Source: Ruminococcus sp.
GTDB lineage: Bacteria; Bacillota; Clostridia; Oscillospirales; Acutalibacteraceae
Assembly: GCA_017411835.1 (NCBI GenBank)
Contig: JAFQPG010000002.1
Location: 1-64,000, forward strand
Reading direction: 5' to 3'
DNA length: 64,000 nucleotides
This document shows positions 1-8,689 of this stretch, in pieces. A model generated the notes under the pieces. That model was not told the DNA's origin, did not search any database, and was given only the letters and a program-made list of their open reading frames with translations. The position numbers and the translations under genes are program-made. Within the stretch, counting starts at the first letter, position 1, and each line of letters begins with the position of its first letter.

Positions 1-137
1 AAGCCAACTCCAAGATTAGATATCCCATCGCTTTATGCGAGTAAGACCCCTTGTAGACTACGAGGTTGATAGGCTGCGTGTGTACGCATGGTGACATGTT
101 TAGCTTGGCAGTACTAATAGGTCGAGGGCTTGACCAC
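1..137 (+). rRNA. rrl: 23S ribosomal RNA, 3' end (partial)
   Basis: The first bases match the conserved 3' end of bacterial 23S rRNA, including the GTTGATAGGCTGCGTGTG block and the ACTAATAGGTCGAGGGCTTG segment that pairs with the 5' end of the molecule. The gene begins before the window. The 3' boundary near base 137 is placed by analogy with the E. coli terminus and may be off by a few bases. No 5S rRNA follows within the next 260 bases, so the usual 16S-23S-5S order does not hold here. Confidence 0.95.
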
Positions 138-218
138 ATTGTTTCTTTGGTCAATTCCGCATGCTCCCTTTATCTCTTACTCTTTATTCAGTTTTCAGGG
201 TGTAAGCCCTTAAAAGTT

Positions 219-249
219 CGTAACCAGACGGTTGCGGACTTTATTTTTT
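219..249 (+). terminator. Rho-independent terminator of the rRNA operon
   Basis: A 7-bp stem (219-225 pairs with 230-236, one G-T pair, four-base loop AGAC) is followed by a T-rich run at 240-248. Its place just after the 23S gene fits termination of the rRNA operon. Confidence 0.6.
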
Positions 250-345
250 GCCCCAATAGTTATTTAAAATCTTTTATTTGTGCAATAGCACAGTAATTGA
301 GTGTATTTATTGTGAATTAGATTAATAGTATTTTCAAAATTTAAG

Positions 346-354
346 TGATATAAT
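346..354 (+). promoter_or_regulatory. Extended -10 promoter for the cohesin-like/CBM26 gene
   Basis: TGATATAAT is a perfect extended -10 (TGn plus TATAAT at 349-354). No good -35 hexamer is seen at the usual distance, as is common for extended -10 promoters. The start codon at 397 lies about 36 bases downstream of the expected transcription start. Confidence 0.55.
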
Positions 355-396
355 GTTATCGTGGAAGTTTGCACATTGACGATAGGAGGAGATAAT

Positions 397-2598
397 ATGA
401 AAAAATTTATATCTTTATTATTATCTTTAGTTATTACTATAAGTGCTTTTACTGTTTTGCCTTTTGCAACCTCAGCTGAGGTTACACTTGATGAGAACAA
501 AGCGTATGTTCTCATAGATGGTAAATACTTTGAAGCAAAAAAGGGAGATATTTTTACCTATAATTACTATCTCAGAGTTGATGGTCTGAAAATTGCATCT
601 GTTGATGCTCGAGTTGATTTTGATGATAGTGGCTTGAAATTTTTACCTGATGTTGATGAATACGGTGATTACGATTTAATCACTATGTTCCCGATTACAA
701 AAGATGCAGTTGTCAACTTTGATATGCCTAATCAGTTGATGTTTAACTATTCTTCAACTACCGGCGTAAGATTTCCAAAAGATGACAGCATTTTATTTAC
801 CGGCAAATTCGAGGTTATCGCAGATTCCGGTGTTTTTGAAATAGATTCACATCTCGTTACTTTAGGAGATTCAGATTTAAACAAGCTCGTGTTTAAGGGC
901 GAAATGCTTGTTGAATTGACGGAAACCGCTTGTGCAGAGGGACTAACTGTTGTTGAAGAACAAACAGAGGCTCCAACACAGGAACCTACACAGGCTGAAA
1001 CCGAGCCTACCGAAGTGCCAACACAGGAACTTACACAGCCTGAAACTGAGCCTACTGAGGCACCAACGCAAGAACCTACACAGGTTGTAACCGAGCCTAC
1101 CGAGGCACCAACGCAAGAACCTACACAGATTGTAACCGAGCCTACCGAAGCGCCAACGCAAGAACCTACACAGCTTGTAACCGAACCTACCGAAGCTCCA
1201 ACACAGGAACCTACACAGGTTGAAACAGAACCTACCGAAGGACCAAAACCTGTTCCACTGGAGGGCAGATTATATCTGATTAATTCAGCTAATTGGAATA
1301 CAGTTAGCGCTTATGCATGGGTTGACGCACACATTAACGCACAGTGGCCTGGCGTTGTAATGACAAAAACTGATAAATTGTGGGAAAACGGCGCAGAAAT
1401 TTATGTGCTCGAGTTCGTCCTTGATTATGATTACATAATTTTCAGCGATGCCGGTAGTAATCAGACTGATGATTTAGTAGTTCCTGACGAGTATATCGTA
1501 GAAGGATATTACTATGATAATTTAGAGCATTTCTGGTGCTCCGATTACATAGGTCCAACACAGGAGCCAACTAATGTCCCAACAGAAACTGAGACTGATA
1601 CAGATGAACCTTCAGATGAACCAACAGGTGAGCCTACTGAGGTTGAAACTGAACAACCAACAAATGCAACAACAGTTACTCCAACACAGCCTCAGTCAGA
1701 ACCGACACAGTCTACAATTCCGGACGATACATTTAATGTGTATTTAATTAACGAGGCTATGTGGGAAGATATATATGTTTTTGCTTGGAGCGAAACAGAA
1801 AAAACACCTGATTGGCCGGGTGTAAAGATGGAATTATTAGAAATAGATTATTTAGGCTATGAGGTTTATAAAATAAACTTAGCAGAATATGGACATTTCA
1901 CTAATCTGATTTTTAGTGATGCGGGCAAAACGTACACAGCAGAACTGAAAGCATACAAAGAAGGCTTTTTCAACAATGCTGAGGATAGATGGGTATATAC
2001 TCCGATAATTGATCCTACTGAGGAGCCAACCGATCCACCTACAGAACCTGTAATACCGGACGGAACATTTAACGTTTTCCTTGTAAACGAGGCACAATGG
2101 AATAAAGCGTATATTTACGGCTGGAGTGATACAGACGACAGTGTTGAGTGGCCGGGAATTGAGATGGAGCTGGTTGGTATAACCGACGAAGGTCACGAGG
2201 TTTATTGGATAAACTTGATGCCAATAGGACGTTTTGATTACATTATTTTCAGCGACAACGGGCAAGCTCACACAGCAAATCTGGAACCAACGAAGAATGG
2301 TTTCTACAATAATGCAAGTGGCAACTGGTCACAAGATATAGATTATGGTCCAATAGAAGACCCGACTGAGCCAATCCCTGACCCTGAATTCCCGCTTGGT
2401 GACGTTGATGGCAACGGTAAAGTTGAAATAATTGATGCAACATTATTGCAAAAACATATAGCTGCAATTATCACGCTTTCTGACGAAAGCCTTGCAAGAG
2501 CAGATGTTAATTCCGACACAAAGATGGATGTTCTTGATGCAACATTGATTCAAAAATTGATTGCAGGTATTATAACAGAATTTAAACCAGCAGTATAA
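397..2598 (+). CDS. Secreted cohesin-like protein with three CBM26-like modules and a C-terminal dockerin
   Basis: A 733-residue secreted protein. Domains in order: signal peptide (1-27, cleavage after TSA); cohesin-like beta-sandwich (about 30-180, with the pattern KKGDIFTY...VDFDDSGL...FNYSS...LFTGKFEV); TEP/PTQ linker of six 15-residue repeats (about 193-282); three CBM26-like starch-binding modules (about 290-385, 445-540 and 560-650), each with a conserved WPG and an aromatic-rich VYLIN or LYLIN start; and a type-I-like dockerin (about 665-730) with two F-hand repeats (DVDGNGKVEIID and DVNSDTKMDVLD) whose calcium ligands are intact. There is no catalytic domain. By family knowledge, dockerins plug into cohesins of the R. 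bromii amylosome, and CBM26 binds alpha-glucans. I infer a starch-binding adaptor or scaffold. The start at 397 is chosen over a GTG at 361 because AGGAGG (384-389) and the signal peptide begin there. The cohesin call is the weakest part. Confidence 0.85.
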   Translation: MKKFISLLLSLVITISAFTVLPFATSAEVTLDENKAYVLIDGKYFEAKKGDIFTYNYYLRVDGLKIASVDARVDFDDSGLKFLPDVDEYGDYDLITMFPITKDAVVNFDMPNQLMFNYSSTTGVRFPKDDSILFTGKFEVIADSGVFEIDSHLVTLGDSDLNKLVFKGEMLVELTETACAEGLTVVEEQTEAPTQEPTQAETEPTEVPTQELTQPETEPTEAPTQEPTQVVTEPTEAPTQEPTQIVTEPTEAPTQEPTQLVTEPTEAPTQEPTQVETEPTEGPKPVPLEGRLYLINSANWNTVSAYAWVDAHINAQWPGVVMTKTDKLWENGAEIYVLEFVLDYDYIIFSDAGSNQTDDLVVPDEYIVEGYYYDNLEHFWCSDYIGPTQEPTNVPTETETDTDEPSDEPTGEPTEVETEQPTNATTVTPTQPQSEPTQSTIPDDTFNVYLINEAMWEDIYVFAWSETEKTPDWPGVKMELLEIDYLGYEVYKINLAEYGHFTNLIFSDAGKTYTAELKAYKEGFFNNAEDRWVYTPIIDPTEEPTDPPTEPVIPDGTFNVFLVNEAQWNKAYIYGWSDTDDSVEWPGIEMELVGITDEGHEVYWINLMPIGRFDYIIFSDNGQAHTANLEPTKNGFYNNASGNWSQDIDYGPIEDPTEPIPDPEFPLGDVDGNGKVEIIDATLLQKHIAAIITLSDESLARADVNSDTKMDVLDATLIQKLIAGIITEFKPAV
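973..1242 (+). repeat. Six tandem 45-bp repeats encoding a PTQ/TEP linker
   Basis: Six in-frame copies of a 45-bp unit encode 15-residue variants of PTQEPTQxxTEPTEx between the cohesin-like domain and the first CBM26-like module. Copies differ mainly at the two variable residues (AE, PE, VV, IV, LV, VE). Because the unit is a multiple of three, copy-number change would alter linker length without a frameshift. Confidence 0.85.
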
Positions 2599-2603
2599 CG
2601 TAA

Positions 2604-2633
2604 AAAAGACCGCACATTAACGTGCGGTCTTTT
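2604..2633. terminator. Bidirectional Rho-independent terminator
   Basis: An 8-bp G+C-rich stem (GACCGCAC at 2608-2615 with GTGCGGTC at 2622-2629) is flanked by A and T runs on both sides. It serves the secreted-protein gene on the plus strand and the convergent membrane-protein gene on the minus strand. Confidence 0.85.
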
Positions 2634-2645
2634 AAATTACAATTA

Positions 2646-2900
2646 TTAAGGTGTATTTTCATCAGTCGGGGTGTTATCAACTTTTTCGTCAGTATTTTTT
2701 TCACCTTTAAGTGAATATATAACGTATAAGAAGTTGCCAATACAAAGCAAAAGTATCAGCGTGGTAGCAATCAACTGAAAAACATAAGCACCAACATCAG
2801 GCAAACTATTTACTATGCCGTTTATAAGCAAAGCAACACAAGCGCAAAACGCACAGAAAGCCACTATTAATGCAACAAGCGAAAGAATCTTTTGTTTCAT
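2646..2900 (-). CDS. Small two-helix membrane protein, unknown function
   Basis: An 84-residue protein with two predicted membrane helices (about 5-27 and 37-62) and a polar, acidic tail rich in Asp, Glu and Thr. I recognise no family. AAGGAGG sits about seven bases before the ATG. It lies 17 bases after the HAD phosphatase gene on the same strand, so the two are probably one transcript ending at the terminator at 2604-2633. Nothing in the sequence points to a substrate or partner. Confidence 0.6.
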   Translation of the reverse strand: MKQKILSLVALIVAFCAFCACVALLINGIVNSLPDVGAYVFQLIATTLILLLCIGNFLYVIYSLKGEKNTDEKVDNTPTDENTP

Positions 2901-2917
2901 AATAGCGCCTCCTTGCT

Positions 2918-3652
2918 TTAAGCCTTAAGAAGATAATTCTTGATTTTTGTAACGTCGCCGTCCATAATCTTGTAGTTACAGACAAGCTTTTTGCCCTCGA
3001 GCGGTGTGCTGATTTCCTGATGGATATAAAGTCCGTCGATGCCAGCTTCTTTTGCACCCATCATATCGGTGATACAATCATTGCCGACCATAATAGATTC
3101 TGATTTTTTAAGAGAAAACTGTTTAAAAAGTTTATCAAAAAAAGCTTTTTGAGGCTTTTTACAGCCACAGTCAGAACTGATAAAAATACCGTCAAAGTAA
3201 TTTACTATTCCGAGTTCTTCAAGCTCCGGATAGGTAAAGCAACGCTGAGCATTTGAGAGTAGATATATTTTTTTGCCTGCTTTTTTCAGGCTTTCGAGCA
3301 GGTCGATTACACCGTCATAAAGGCAGATGAATTCGGTAGAAGCTTTACGAAATTTCAAAGCTGTGTCGTCAATAATTTTGTTAGATGCGTTAACACCCTT
3401 TCGCTTATACAGGCGTTTGAAGACATTTCTCAACTCAATTTCTATATGTTTGTATAGAGGATGTGTAATATGCGTAAGATTAGATTCACGTTTAGCGATT
3501 TTGTAGTAAGCATCGCAAATCTCGTTTGAGGTATATTTTGCGCCGTAGCTTGTATATACATCGGCAATTTCGCCCCAAAATTTCTCGCCTGACTCGTCTG
3601 TACGAATATCAACAAGTGTGCCATAAAGGTCAAAAATACAATTCTGATACAT
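2918..3652 (-). CDS. HAD-superfamily hydrolase (YjjG-like, subfamily IA)
   Basis: A 244-residue haloacid-dehalogenase-like hydrolase, probably a phosphatase of small phosphorylated metabolites. Motif I is DLYGTLVD near the N-terminus, with Tyr where many members have Phe. Motif II is LLSNA (about 135), motif III is the KKPQ lysine (about 165), and motif IV is GNDCITDMMGAK (about 190). The helical cap between motifs I and II is of the C1 type. The start at 3652 has a well-spaced AAAGG; a longer reading from a TTG at 3667 would run through this ribosome-binding site. It is cotranscribed with the small membrane gene downstream. Its substrate cannot be told from sequence. Confidence 0.85.
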   Translation of the reverse strand: MYQNCIFDLYGTLVDIRTDESGEKFWGEIADVYTSYGAKYTSNEICDAYYKIAKRESNLTHITHPLYKHIEIELRNVFKRLYKRKGVNASNKIIDDTALKFRKASTEFICLYDGVIDLLESLKKAGKKIYLLSNAQRCFTYPELEELGIVNYFDGIFISSDCGCKKPQKAFFDKLFKQFSLKKSESIMVGNDCITDMMGAKEAGIDGLYIHQEISTPLEGKKLVCNYKIMDGDVTKIKNYLLKA

Positions 3653-3715
3653 AAGGTATCCTTTCAAAAAACAATATGCTTTATTATAGTACCAAACCTT
3701 ACAAAAATAAAGGGT

Positions 3716-3744
3716 TTGTCAGAAAAAAGATAATATGGTACAAT
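3716..3744 (+). promoter_or_regulatory. Sigma-A-type promoter for nth
   Basis: TTGTCA (3716-3721) and TACAAT (3739-3744) are separated by exactly 17 bases. Each hexamer departs from consensus at one position. The expected start of transcription leaves a leader of about 17 bases before the nth ATG at 3768. Confidence 0.65.
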
Positions 3745-3767
3745 CATTTTATAAAGTAGGTGAAAAA

Positions 3768-4394
3768 ATGACAAAAAAACAGATTGCATTAAATGCAGTG
3801 CAAGCTTTAAAAAAAGAATATCCTGACGCTATTTGCTCGCTGACATATACTGACCCGTTGCAGCTTTTAATAGCAACAAGACTTGCTGCCCAGTGCACAG
3901 ATGCCAGAGTCAATATGGTAACGCCTGCACTTTTTGAGCGATTTAATTCGGCGCAAGATTTTGCAGATGCTACTTATGACGAGGTCGCACAGTACATAAA
4001 ATCTTGTGGACTTTATAAGACTAAGTCACGTGATTTGGTCGAGCTTGGTAAAATGCTTGTAAGCGACTATGGTGGCGTAGTACCCGATACATTAGAAGAG
4101 CTTATTAAACTTCCGGGTATCGGCAGAAAAACTGCTAACCTTGTTATGGGCGACATTTTCAAAAAGCCTGCTGTTGTAGTTGACACACATTGTATCCGAA
4201 TCACACGACGACTCGGTCTGCATAACGAAAAGGATGCAAAGAAAATAGAGTTTATACTGCGCGATTTACTGCCACAAGACGAGTCAAACGACTTTTGTCA
4301 CCGTATTGTGCTTCACGGACGAGCTGTGTGTACAGCAAGAAAAGCTATGTGTGACAAATGCTGTATGAACGAGTTTTGCAAGAAAAAACCGTAA
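3768..4394 (+). CDS. nth: Endonuclease III (DNA glycosylase/AP lyase)
   Basis: A 208-residue base-excision repair enzyme that removes oxidised pyrimidines and nicks abasic sites. The helix-hairpin-helix motif LPGIGRKTANLV (about 112-123) carries the catalytic lysine, and VVDTHCIRITRRLGL supplies the catalytic aspartate. The C-terminal [4Fe-4S] ligands follow the family spacing C-x6-C-x2-C-x5-C. Length matches the family. The start at 3768 is preferred because AGTAGGTGA lies upstream and the in-frame ATG at 3735 falls inside the promoter. Confidence 0.97.
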   Translation: MTKKQIALNAVQALKKEYPDAICSLTYTDPLQLLIATRLAAQCTDARVNMVTPALFERFNSAQDFADATYDEVAQYIKSCGLYKTKSRDLVELGKMLVSDYGGVVPDTLEELIKLPGIGRKTANLVMGDIFKKPAVVVDTHCIRITRRLGLHNEKDAKKIEFILRDLLPQDESNDFCHRIVLHGRAVCTARKAMCDKCCMNEFCKKKP

Positions 4395-4401
4395 AAATAA
4401 G

Positions 4402-4428
4402 AGCCTCTCCAAAACGGGGGGGCTTTTT
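4402..4428 (+). terminator. Rho-independent terminator after nth
   Basis: AGCCTCTCC (4402-4410) pairs with GGGGGGGCT (4416-4424), allowing two G-T pairs, and is followed by TTTTTCT. It separates nth from the ECF sigma gene. Confidence 0.75.
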
Positions 4429-4504
4429 CTGTATATAAAAATTTTTATAGACTGCACTTTTTAATTATTGCTCAGTTGTATTATTAGTGAAAGGGGGGGA
4501 GAAG

Positions 4505-4990
4505 ATGTCAGATTTGACGGCAAAAAAAGAAAAAGCAGAGCAGATTGTAAGACAGCACGCCGATATGATATATCGCATTGCGTTGCAAAATCTTAAAAAC
4601 CCTGTGGACGCACAGGATATTTTTCAGGAAGTCTGCCTTTCACTTCTGACAAAAAACGCTCCTCTTTTTGATGATGTGCATATCAAACATTGGCTGATTA
4701 GAGTTACAATCAACAAATGCAGAAATTTGCGAAAATCTGTGTGGAATACTCGCACCGAGCCGTTAAATCCCGATTTTAGCGCAGTAAAAGAAGAAGACTT
4801 GTCGGCGCTTGAGCTGATTTTCTCCCTGCCGATAAATTACAGAAATGTGGTGTACCTGTACTATTTTGAACAGTATACTGTTCCTGAGATAGCCCAAATT
4901 CTCGGTAAAAGTAAAAACACGGTGAATTCGCAACTGCAAAGAGCAAGAAAAAAACTACGAAAAATACTGGAAGATGGTGACAGTTTATGA
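4505..4990 (+). CDS. ECF-type RNA polymerase sigma factor (module 1)
   Basis: A 161-residue sigma-70-family factor with only regions 2 and 4, as expected for the extracytoplasmic-function group. Region 2 spans about 12-85 (DAQDIFQEVCLSL, then a basic stretch INKCRNLRK). Region 4 spans about 105-158 (LPINYRNVVYLYYFEQYTV, then the helix-turn-helix EIAQILGKSKNTVNSQLQRA). The ribosome-binding run AGGGGGGGAG supports the start at 4505. The last codons overlap the next gene by four bases (ATGA), implying translational coupling to the membrane protein that probably controls it. A paralogous pair lies at 56104-57577. The regulon is unknown. Confidence 0.88.
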   Translation: MSDLTAKKEKAEQIVRQHADMIYRIALQNLKNPVDAQDIFQEVCLSLLTKNAPLFDDVHIKHWLIRVTINKCRNLRKSVWNTRTEPLNPDFSAVKEEDLSALELIFSLPINYRNVVYLYYFEQYTVPEIAQILGKSKNTVNSQLQRARKKLRKILEDGDSL

Positions 4991-5862
4991 AAGATAACTA
5001 TAAAAATGCAATCAGAAGCATCACAGCTCCCGATTCACTAATTGAAAATGCGATTGAAAATATGCAAAACGCAAAAACTGAGGCGTGTGCTGTGGAGAAG
5101 CCTAAACACACAGCCATTAAATTTACATCCGCAGTAGCGGCGGTGCTCGCGCTGATTATCGGTTTGAATTTTATCCCGTTTGGTGCAAATAAACCTGACG
5201 GTGAGCATAATTTTGTTATTACGGTAGGAGCGGCAGAGATTACACCTGAGACGTATATCAGTTTAGGCAATCTAGAAGAAAGTAACGAGAGTGCTCTCTT
5301 TAGGTATTTAGACGAGGATTTAAAGAAAGTATCTGTATTAGAGCTAGGTAGAGAATTCAACGTAGATATTCAATGTAGTGGTGAGAATATTGAAAGCATT
5401 ACTTATACTGCTAATAACGGATACTTACGCTACGATCCTAGTTTTAGCGGTCTTATTGATTTTACTGAGGTGCGTGAAGATGTAAGTAGTAAGTATGTAG
5501 TTCATTTTCCGGATTCAGCGACATCTTGCACATACGACTACAACAACCAACCACGAAGCTTCTGGGATGTTGATGAGATGGGTTTTGAAATTCCTGAAGA
5601 CGGATTTGACGGTACAGTACCACTAACAATGTGCGTTAGATTTAAATTTGATGAAGGTGAACACGTGTATACTCTTGATGACGAAGATTATGTTGACCTT
5701 GATGACGTGGTATACAATGAATTTAACTTACACGCTGATGATTACTCACTCGATGTAACCGCTAACTTTACTGATGGCACACAGGTTACTAAGACTTTGA
5801 AATTTATGTGTGACGATTCAATGACACAGCTACAGCTTTTAGTCACAGAAGTATCAGAATAA
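4987..5862 (+). CDS. Putative membrane anti-sigma-like regulator coupled to ECF module 1
   Basis: A 291-residue single-pass protein. A short cytoplasmic part (1-40, beginning MKDNYKNAIRSITAPDS) precedes one membrane helix (about 42-63). A large, acidic, beta-rich outer domain (about 70-291) follows. No zinc-binding anti-sigma motif is seen. The anti-sigma role is inferred from the four-base overlap with the sigma gene and from topology, not from recognised family motifs. The protein at 56104-57093 has the same layout and related segments, both in the first 15 residues and just after the membrane helix (FVITVGAA here, FIISAGAA there). The outer domain may sense an envelope or extracellular signal. 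Confidence 0.65.
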   Translation: MKDNYKNAIRSITAPDSLIENAIENMQNAKTEACAVEKPKHTAIKFTSAVAAVLALIIGLNFIPFGANKPDGEHNFVITVGAAEITPETYISLGNLEESNESALFRYLDEDLKKVSVLELGREFNVDIQCSGENIESITYTANNGYLRYDPSFSGLIDFTEVREDVSSKYVVHFPDSATSCTYDYNNQPRSFWDVDEMGFEIPEDGFDGTVPLTMCVRFKFDEGEHVYTLDDEDYVDLDDVVYNEFNLHADDYSLDVTANFTDGTQVTKTLKFMCDDSMTQLQLLVTEVSE

Positions 5863-5881
5863 AATAAATTCTCCCCATAGT

Positions 5882-5917
5882 AAAACCCCCGAGGATATCC
5901 TCGGGGGTTTGCTTTTT
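5882..5917. terminator. Strong bidirectional terminator
   Basis: AAACCCCCGAGGA (5883-5895) pairs with TCCTCGGGGGTTT (5898-5910), a near-perfect palindrome with T-rich flanks on both strands. It lies between the convergent anti-sigma-like gene and valS. Confidence 0.9.
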
Positions 5918-5918
5918 A

Positions 5919-8543
5919 TTAATCGAGAGCTTCTATTGCGGCCTTGATAAGAGCGATTTTTTCTTTTTCTCTTTGAGCCTGTCCTTTGATTTTTTCGATG
6001 ACGTGATCAGGCGCTTTAGCCATAAAGCCTTGATTGTTTAATTTGCCTTCGTCTTGCGCAAGCATCTTTTCAACCTGCATAAGCTCCTTGTTAAGACGCT
6101 TGAGCTCTTCTTCCTTGTCAACTAAATCGCTCATAGGAATGTAGATTTTAGCGTCGTTTGTAACAACAGTGACAGCTTTATCTAGAGTAAACTCGTCGCC
6201 GATTTCGACATCGTTTGCTGATGCGAGCTTTTTGATAAACTGAACACCATGAGTAAAGGTTTCTTTCTTATCGGTAGCAATAAAATAGTTAGCTTTCTTT
6301 GATGGTGGAACGTTCATTTCGTTTCTTCTTGTACGGATAGCGGTAATCGCTTCCATAATAACCTGCATCTGCACAGCTTCGTCTTTAAAGTTTAATTCGT
6401 CATTGTACTTTGGATATTCTGAGAGCATGATTGTCTCGCCATCGTGTGGGAGAGTCTGCCAGATTTCTTCAGTAATGAACGGCATAAACGGATGTAAAAG
6501 CTTCAAGATTTTATCAAGTACGTAGAGCAGTACCTGTCTAGCATTTTGAGCAGAAACAGCATCGTCACCGTTAAGACGAGATTTTGCAAGCTCGATATAC
6601 CAGTCGCAGTAGCAGTCCCAGATAAAGTCATAGAGCTTTTGAACAGCAATACCGAGCTCGAATTTATCGAGGTTGTCAGTAACTTCTTTGCATAGGGTGT
6701 TCAAAGTAGAAAGTATCCACTTATCCTCAAGCTCTAAAGTATCAGGAAGCTTACAAGAAACATCGTGGTCGTCGATGTTCATATGAACAAAACGAGATGC
6801 GTTGTAAAGCTTGTTAGCAAAGTTACGGCAAGACTCAACTCGCTCTTCGCTAAATCTCATATCGTTACCAGGTGAGTTACCTGTAGCGAGGAAGAAGCGA
6901 AGCGCATCAGCGCCGTATTTGTCAATAACTTCAATCGGGTCAACACCGTTGTTTAAAGATTTACTCATCTTTCTGCCCTGGGAGTCGCGGATGATACCAT
7001 GGATAAATACGGTATTAAACGGAACCTCATTCATGTGGTGCAGACCTGAGAAAATCATACGAGCTACCCAGAAGAAGATGATGTCATAACCTGTAACTAA
7101 AGTATTGGTAGGGTAGAAGTACTTTAAATCTTCAGCATCATTTGGCCAGCCTAAGGTTGAGAAAGGCCAAAGCGCTGAACTAAACCAAGTATCGAGAGTA
7201 TCCTCGTCCTGATGTAAATGAGTGCATCCGCATTTTGGACAAACGCTTGGTGCTGTTTTTGCGACTACTGTTTCACCGCATTGTTCGCAGTAGTAAGCAG
7301 GGATTCGATGACCCCACCACAGCTGACGGGAAATACACCAGTCCTTGATGTTTTCCATCCAGTGGAAGTAGATTTTATCAAAACGTTCGGGAACAAATTT
7401 AACTCTGCCGTCCTTAACGCACTCGATAGCAGGCTCGGCAAGTGGTTTCATTTTAACAAACCATTGCTTTGAAACTCGAGGCTCGACGGTTGTGTGACAA
7501 CGGTAGCAGGTACCAACGTTGTGAGAGTAGTCCTCGATTTTAACGAGATAACCGCCTTCTTCTAAATCTTTAACGATAGCTTTTCTTGCGTCATAGCGGT
7601 CCATACCCGCGTACTTTGGATAATCTTCTGTAATCTTTGCATCGTCTGTCATACAGTTTAATACAGGAAGATTATGGCGAAGACCCACTTCAAAGTCGTT
7701 AGGGTCGTGTGCAGGAGTGATTTTAACAACGCCTGTACCAAAGTCCATTTCCACATAGTCATCAGCAACGATAGGAATCTCACGTCCTACAAGCGGGAGA
7801 GTCAGAGTTTTGCCGATTAAGTCCTTGTAGCGTTCGTCGTTTGGATTTACAGCAACCGCAGTATCACCGAGCAAGGTTTCAGGACGGGTGGTAGCAAGCT
7901 CAAGATATCCACTACCGTCTGTAAGCGGATAGCGAAGATGCCAGAAATGACCTGCCTGTTCTTCAAACTCAACCTCTGCATCAGAGATAGAAGTCTTACA
8001 ATGTGGGCACCAGTTGATAATACGCTCGCCCTGATATATTAAGCCCTCTTCATAGAGGCGTACAAAAACCTCTTTTACAGCATCGGAGCAACCCTCGTCC
8101 ATAGTAAAGCGCTCTCTGTCCCAGTCACAAGATGTGCCGAGCTTTCTGAACTGTTTAGTGATTCGTGAGCCGTACTCGTGTTTCCAGTCCCATACACGCT
8201 CTAAGAATTTCTCTCGACCTAAGTCGTCTTTTGAGATACCCTCTTTTTTGAGTGCTTCAACGACCTTTGCTTCAGTAGCGATAGATGCGTGGTCAGTACC
8301 CGGAAGCCAAAGCGCACAGTAGCCCTGCATACGACGAAAACGGATAAGAATATCCTGCAAGGTGTTGTCGAGTGCGTGGCCGATATGCAACTGGCCTGTG
8401 ATATTTGGCGGTGGCATAACGATAGTATAAGGCTTTTTGTCCTTATCAATTTCTGCGTGGAAATAGTTGTTTTCCATCCAGAAGTCGTATATTCTATCTT
8501 CGACCTGTTTCGGGTCGTAAGATTTAGCTAGTTCTTTAGCCAT
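5919..8543 (-). CDS. valS: Valyl-tRNA synthetase
   Basis: An 874-residue class I aminoacyl-tRNA synthetase that charges tRNA-Val and edits misacylated threonine. Domains in order: Rossmann fold with the HIGH-type motif [17 protein letters not shown] (about 43-60); CP1 editing domain (about 190-340); zinc-binding CxxC pairs (YCEQCGE, CPKCGC, about 415-440); KMSKS in [14 protein letters not shown] (about 520); anticodon-binding helices; and the C-terminal coiled-coil arm (about 805-874). Length is normal for ValS. GGGAGGAAT precedes the ATG. The leader is only about 30 bases, so there is no room for a T-box riboswitch, which often controls such genes in Firmicutes. Confidence 0.98.
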   Translation of the reverse strand: MAKELAKSYDPKQVEDRIYDFWMENNYFHAEIDKDKKPYTIVMPPPNITGQLHIGHALDNTLQDILIRFRRMQGYCALWLPGTDHASIATEAKVVEALKKEGISKDDLGREKFLERVWDWKHEYGSRITKQFRKLGTSCDWDRERFTMDEGCSDAVKEVFVRLYEEGLIYQGERIINWCPHCKTSISDAEVEFEEQAGHFWHLRYPLTDGSGYLELATTRPETLLGDTAVAVNPNDERYKDLIGKTLTLPLVGREIPIVADDYVEMDFGTGVVKITPAHDPNDFEVGLRHNLPVLNCMTDDAKITEDYPKYAGMDRYDARKAIVKDLEEGGYLVKIEDYSHNVGTCYRCHTTVEPRVSKQWFVKMKPLAEPAIECVKDGRVKFVPERFDKIYFHWMENIKDWCISRQLWWGHRIPAYYCEQCGETVVAKTAPSVCPKCGCTHLHQDEDTLDTWFSSALWPFSTLGWPNDAEDLKYFYPTNTLVTGYDIIFFWVARMIFSGLHHMNEVPFNTVFIHGIIRDSQGRKMSKSLNNGVDPIEVIDKYGADALRFFLATGNSPGNDMRFSEERVESCRNFANKLYNASRFVHMNIDDHDVSCKLPDTLELEDKWILSTLNTLCKEVTDNLDKFELGIAVQKLYDFIWDCYCDWYIELAKSRLNGDDAVSAQNARQVLLYVLDKILKLLHPFMPFITEEIWQTLPHDGETIMLSEYPKYNDELNFKDEAVQMQVIMEAITAIRTRRNEMNVPPSKKANYFIATDKKETFTHGVQFIKKLASANDVEIGDEFTLDKAVTVVTNDAKIYIPMSDLVDKEEELKRLNKELMQVEKMLAQDEGKLNNQGFMAKAPDHVIEKIKGQAQREKEKIALIKAAIEALD

Positions 8544-8580
8544 TGAAAATTCCTCCCTAAGTTAGGTTACATACACATTT

Positions 8581-8609
8581 ATTATCGCATTTTTGCTCAC
8601 ATTTGTCAA
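8581..8609 (-). promoter_or_regulatory. Sigma-A-type promoter for valS
   Basis: On the minus strand a consensus TTGACA (8609-8604) and GATAAT (8586-8581) are separated by 17 bases. Transcription would start near 8574 and give a leader of about 30 bases before the ATG at 8543. Confidence 0.8.
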
Positions 8610-8639
8610 TGTTGCAAAAGGTGATAAATACTGTATTTT

Positions 8640-8675
8640 TCAAAAATAAAAGCCCTCGTAAAAGAGGGCTTTTAA
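8640..8675 (-). terminator. Terminator of the Gld-like ABC operon
   Basis: AAAAGCCCTC (8648-8657) pairs with GAGGGCTTTT (8664-8673), a 10-bp stem. On the minus strand it is followed by TTATTTTTG. It ends the 13556-to-8690 operon and insulates valS. Confidence 0.85.
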
Positions 8676-8689
8676 AAAGCAATATAAAT

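Noticed and set aside
66..296. Protein reading frame across the 23S end
   Set aside because: It lies in rRNA and its terminator region and has no ribosome-binding site.
8544..8650. T-box riboswitch before valS
   Set aside because: The promoter at 8581-8609 leaves a leader of about 30 bases, far too short for a T-box, and no antiterminator or specifier stem is visible.
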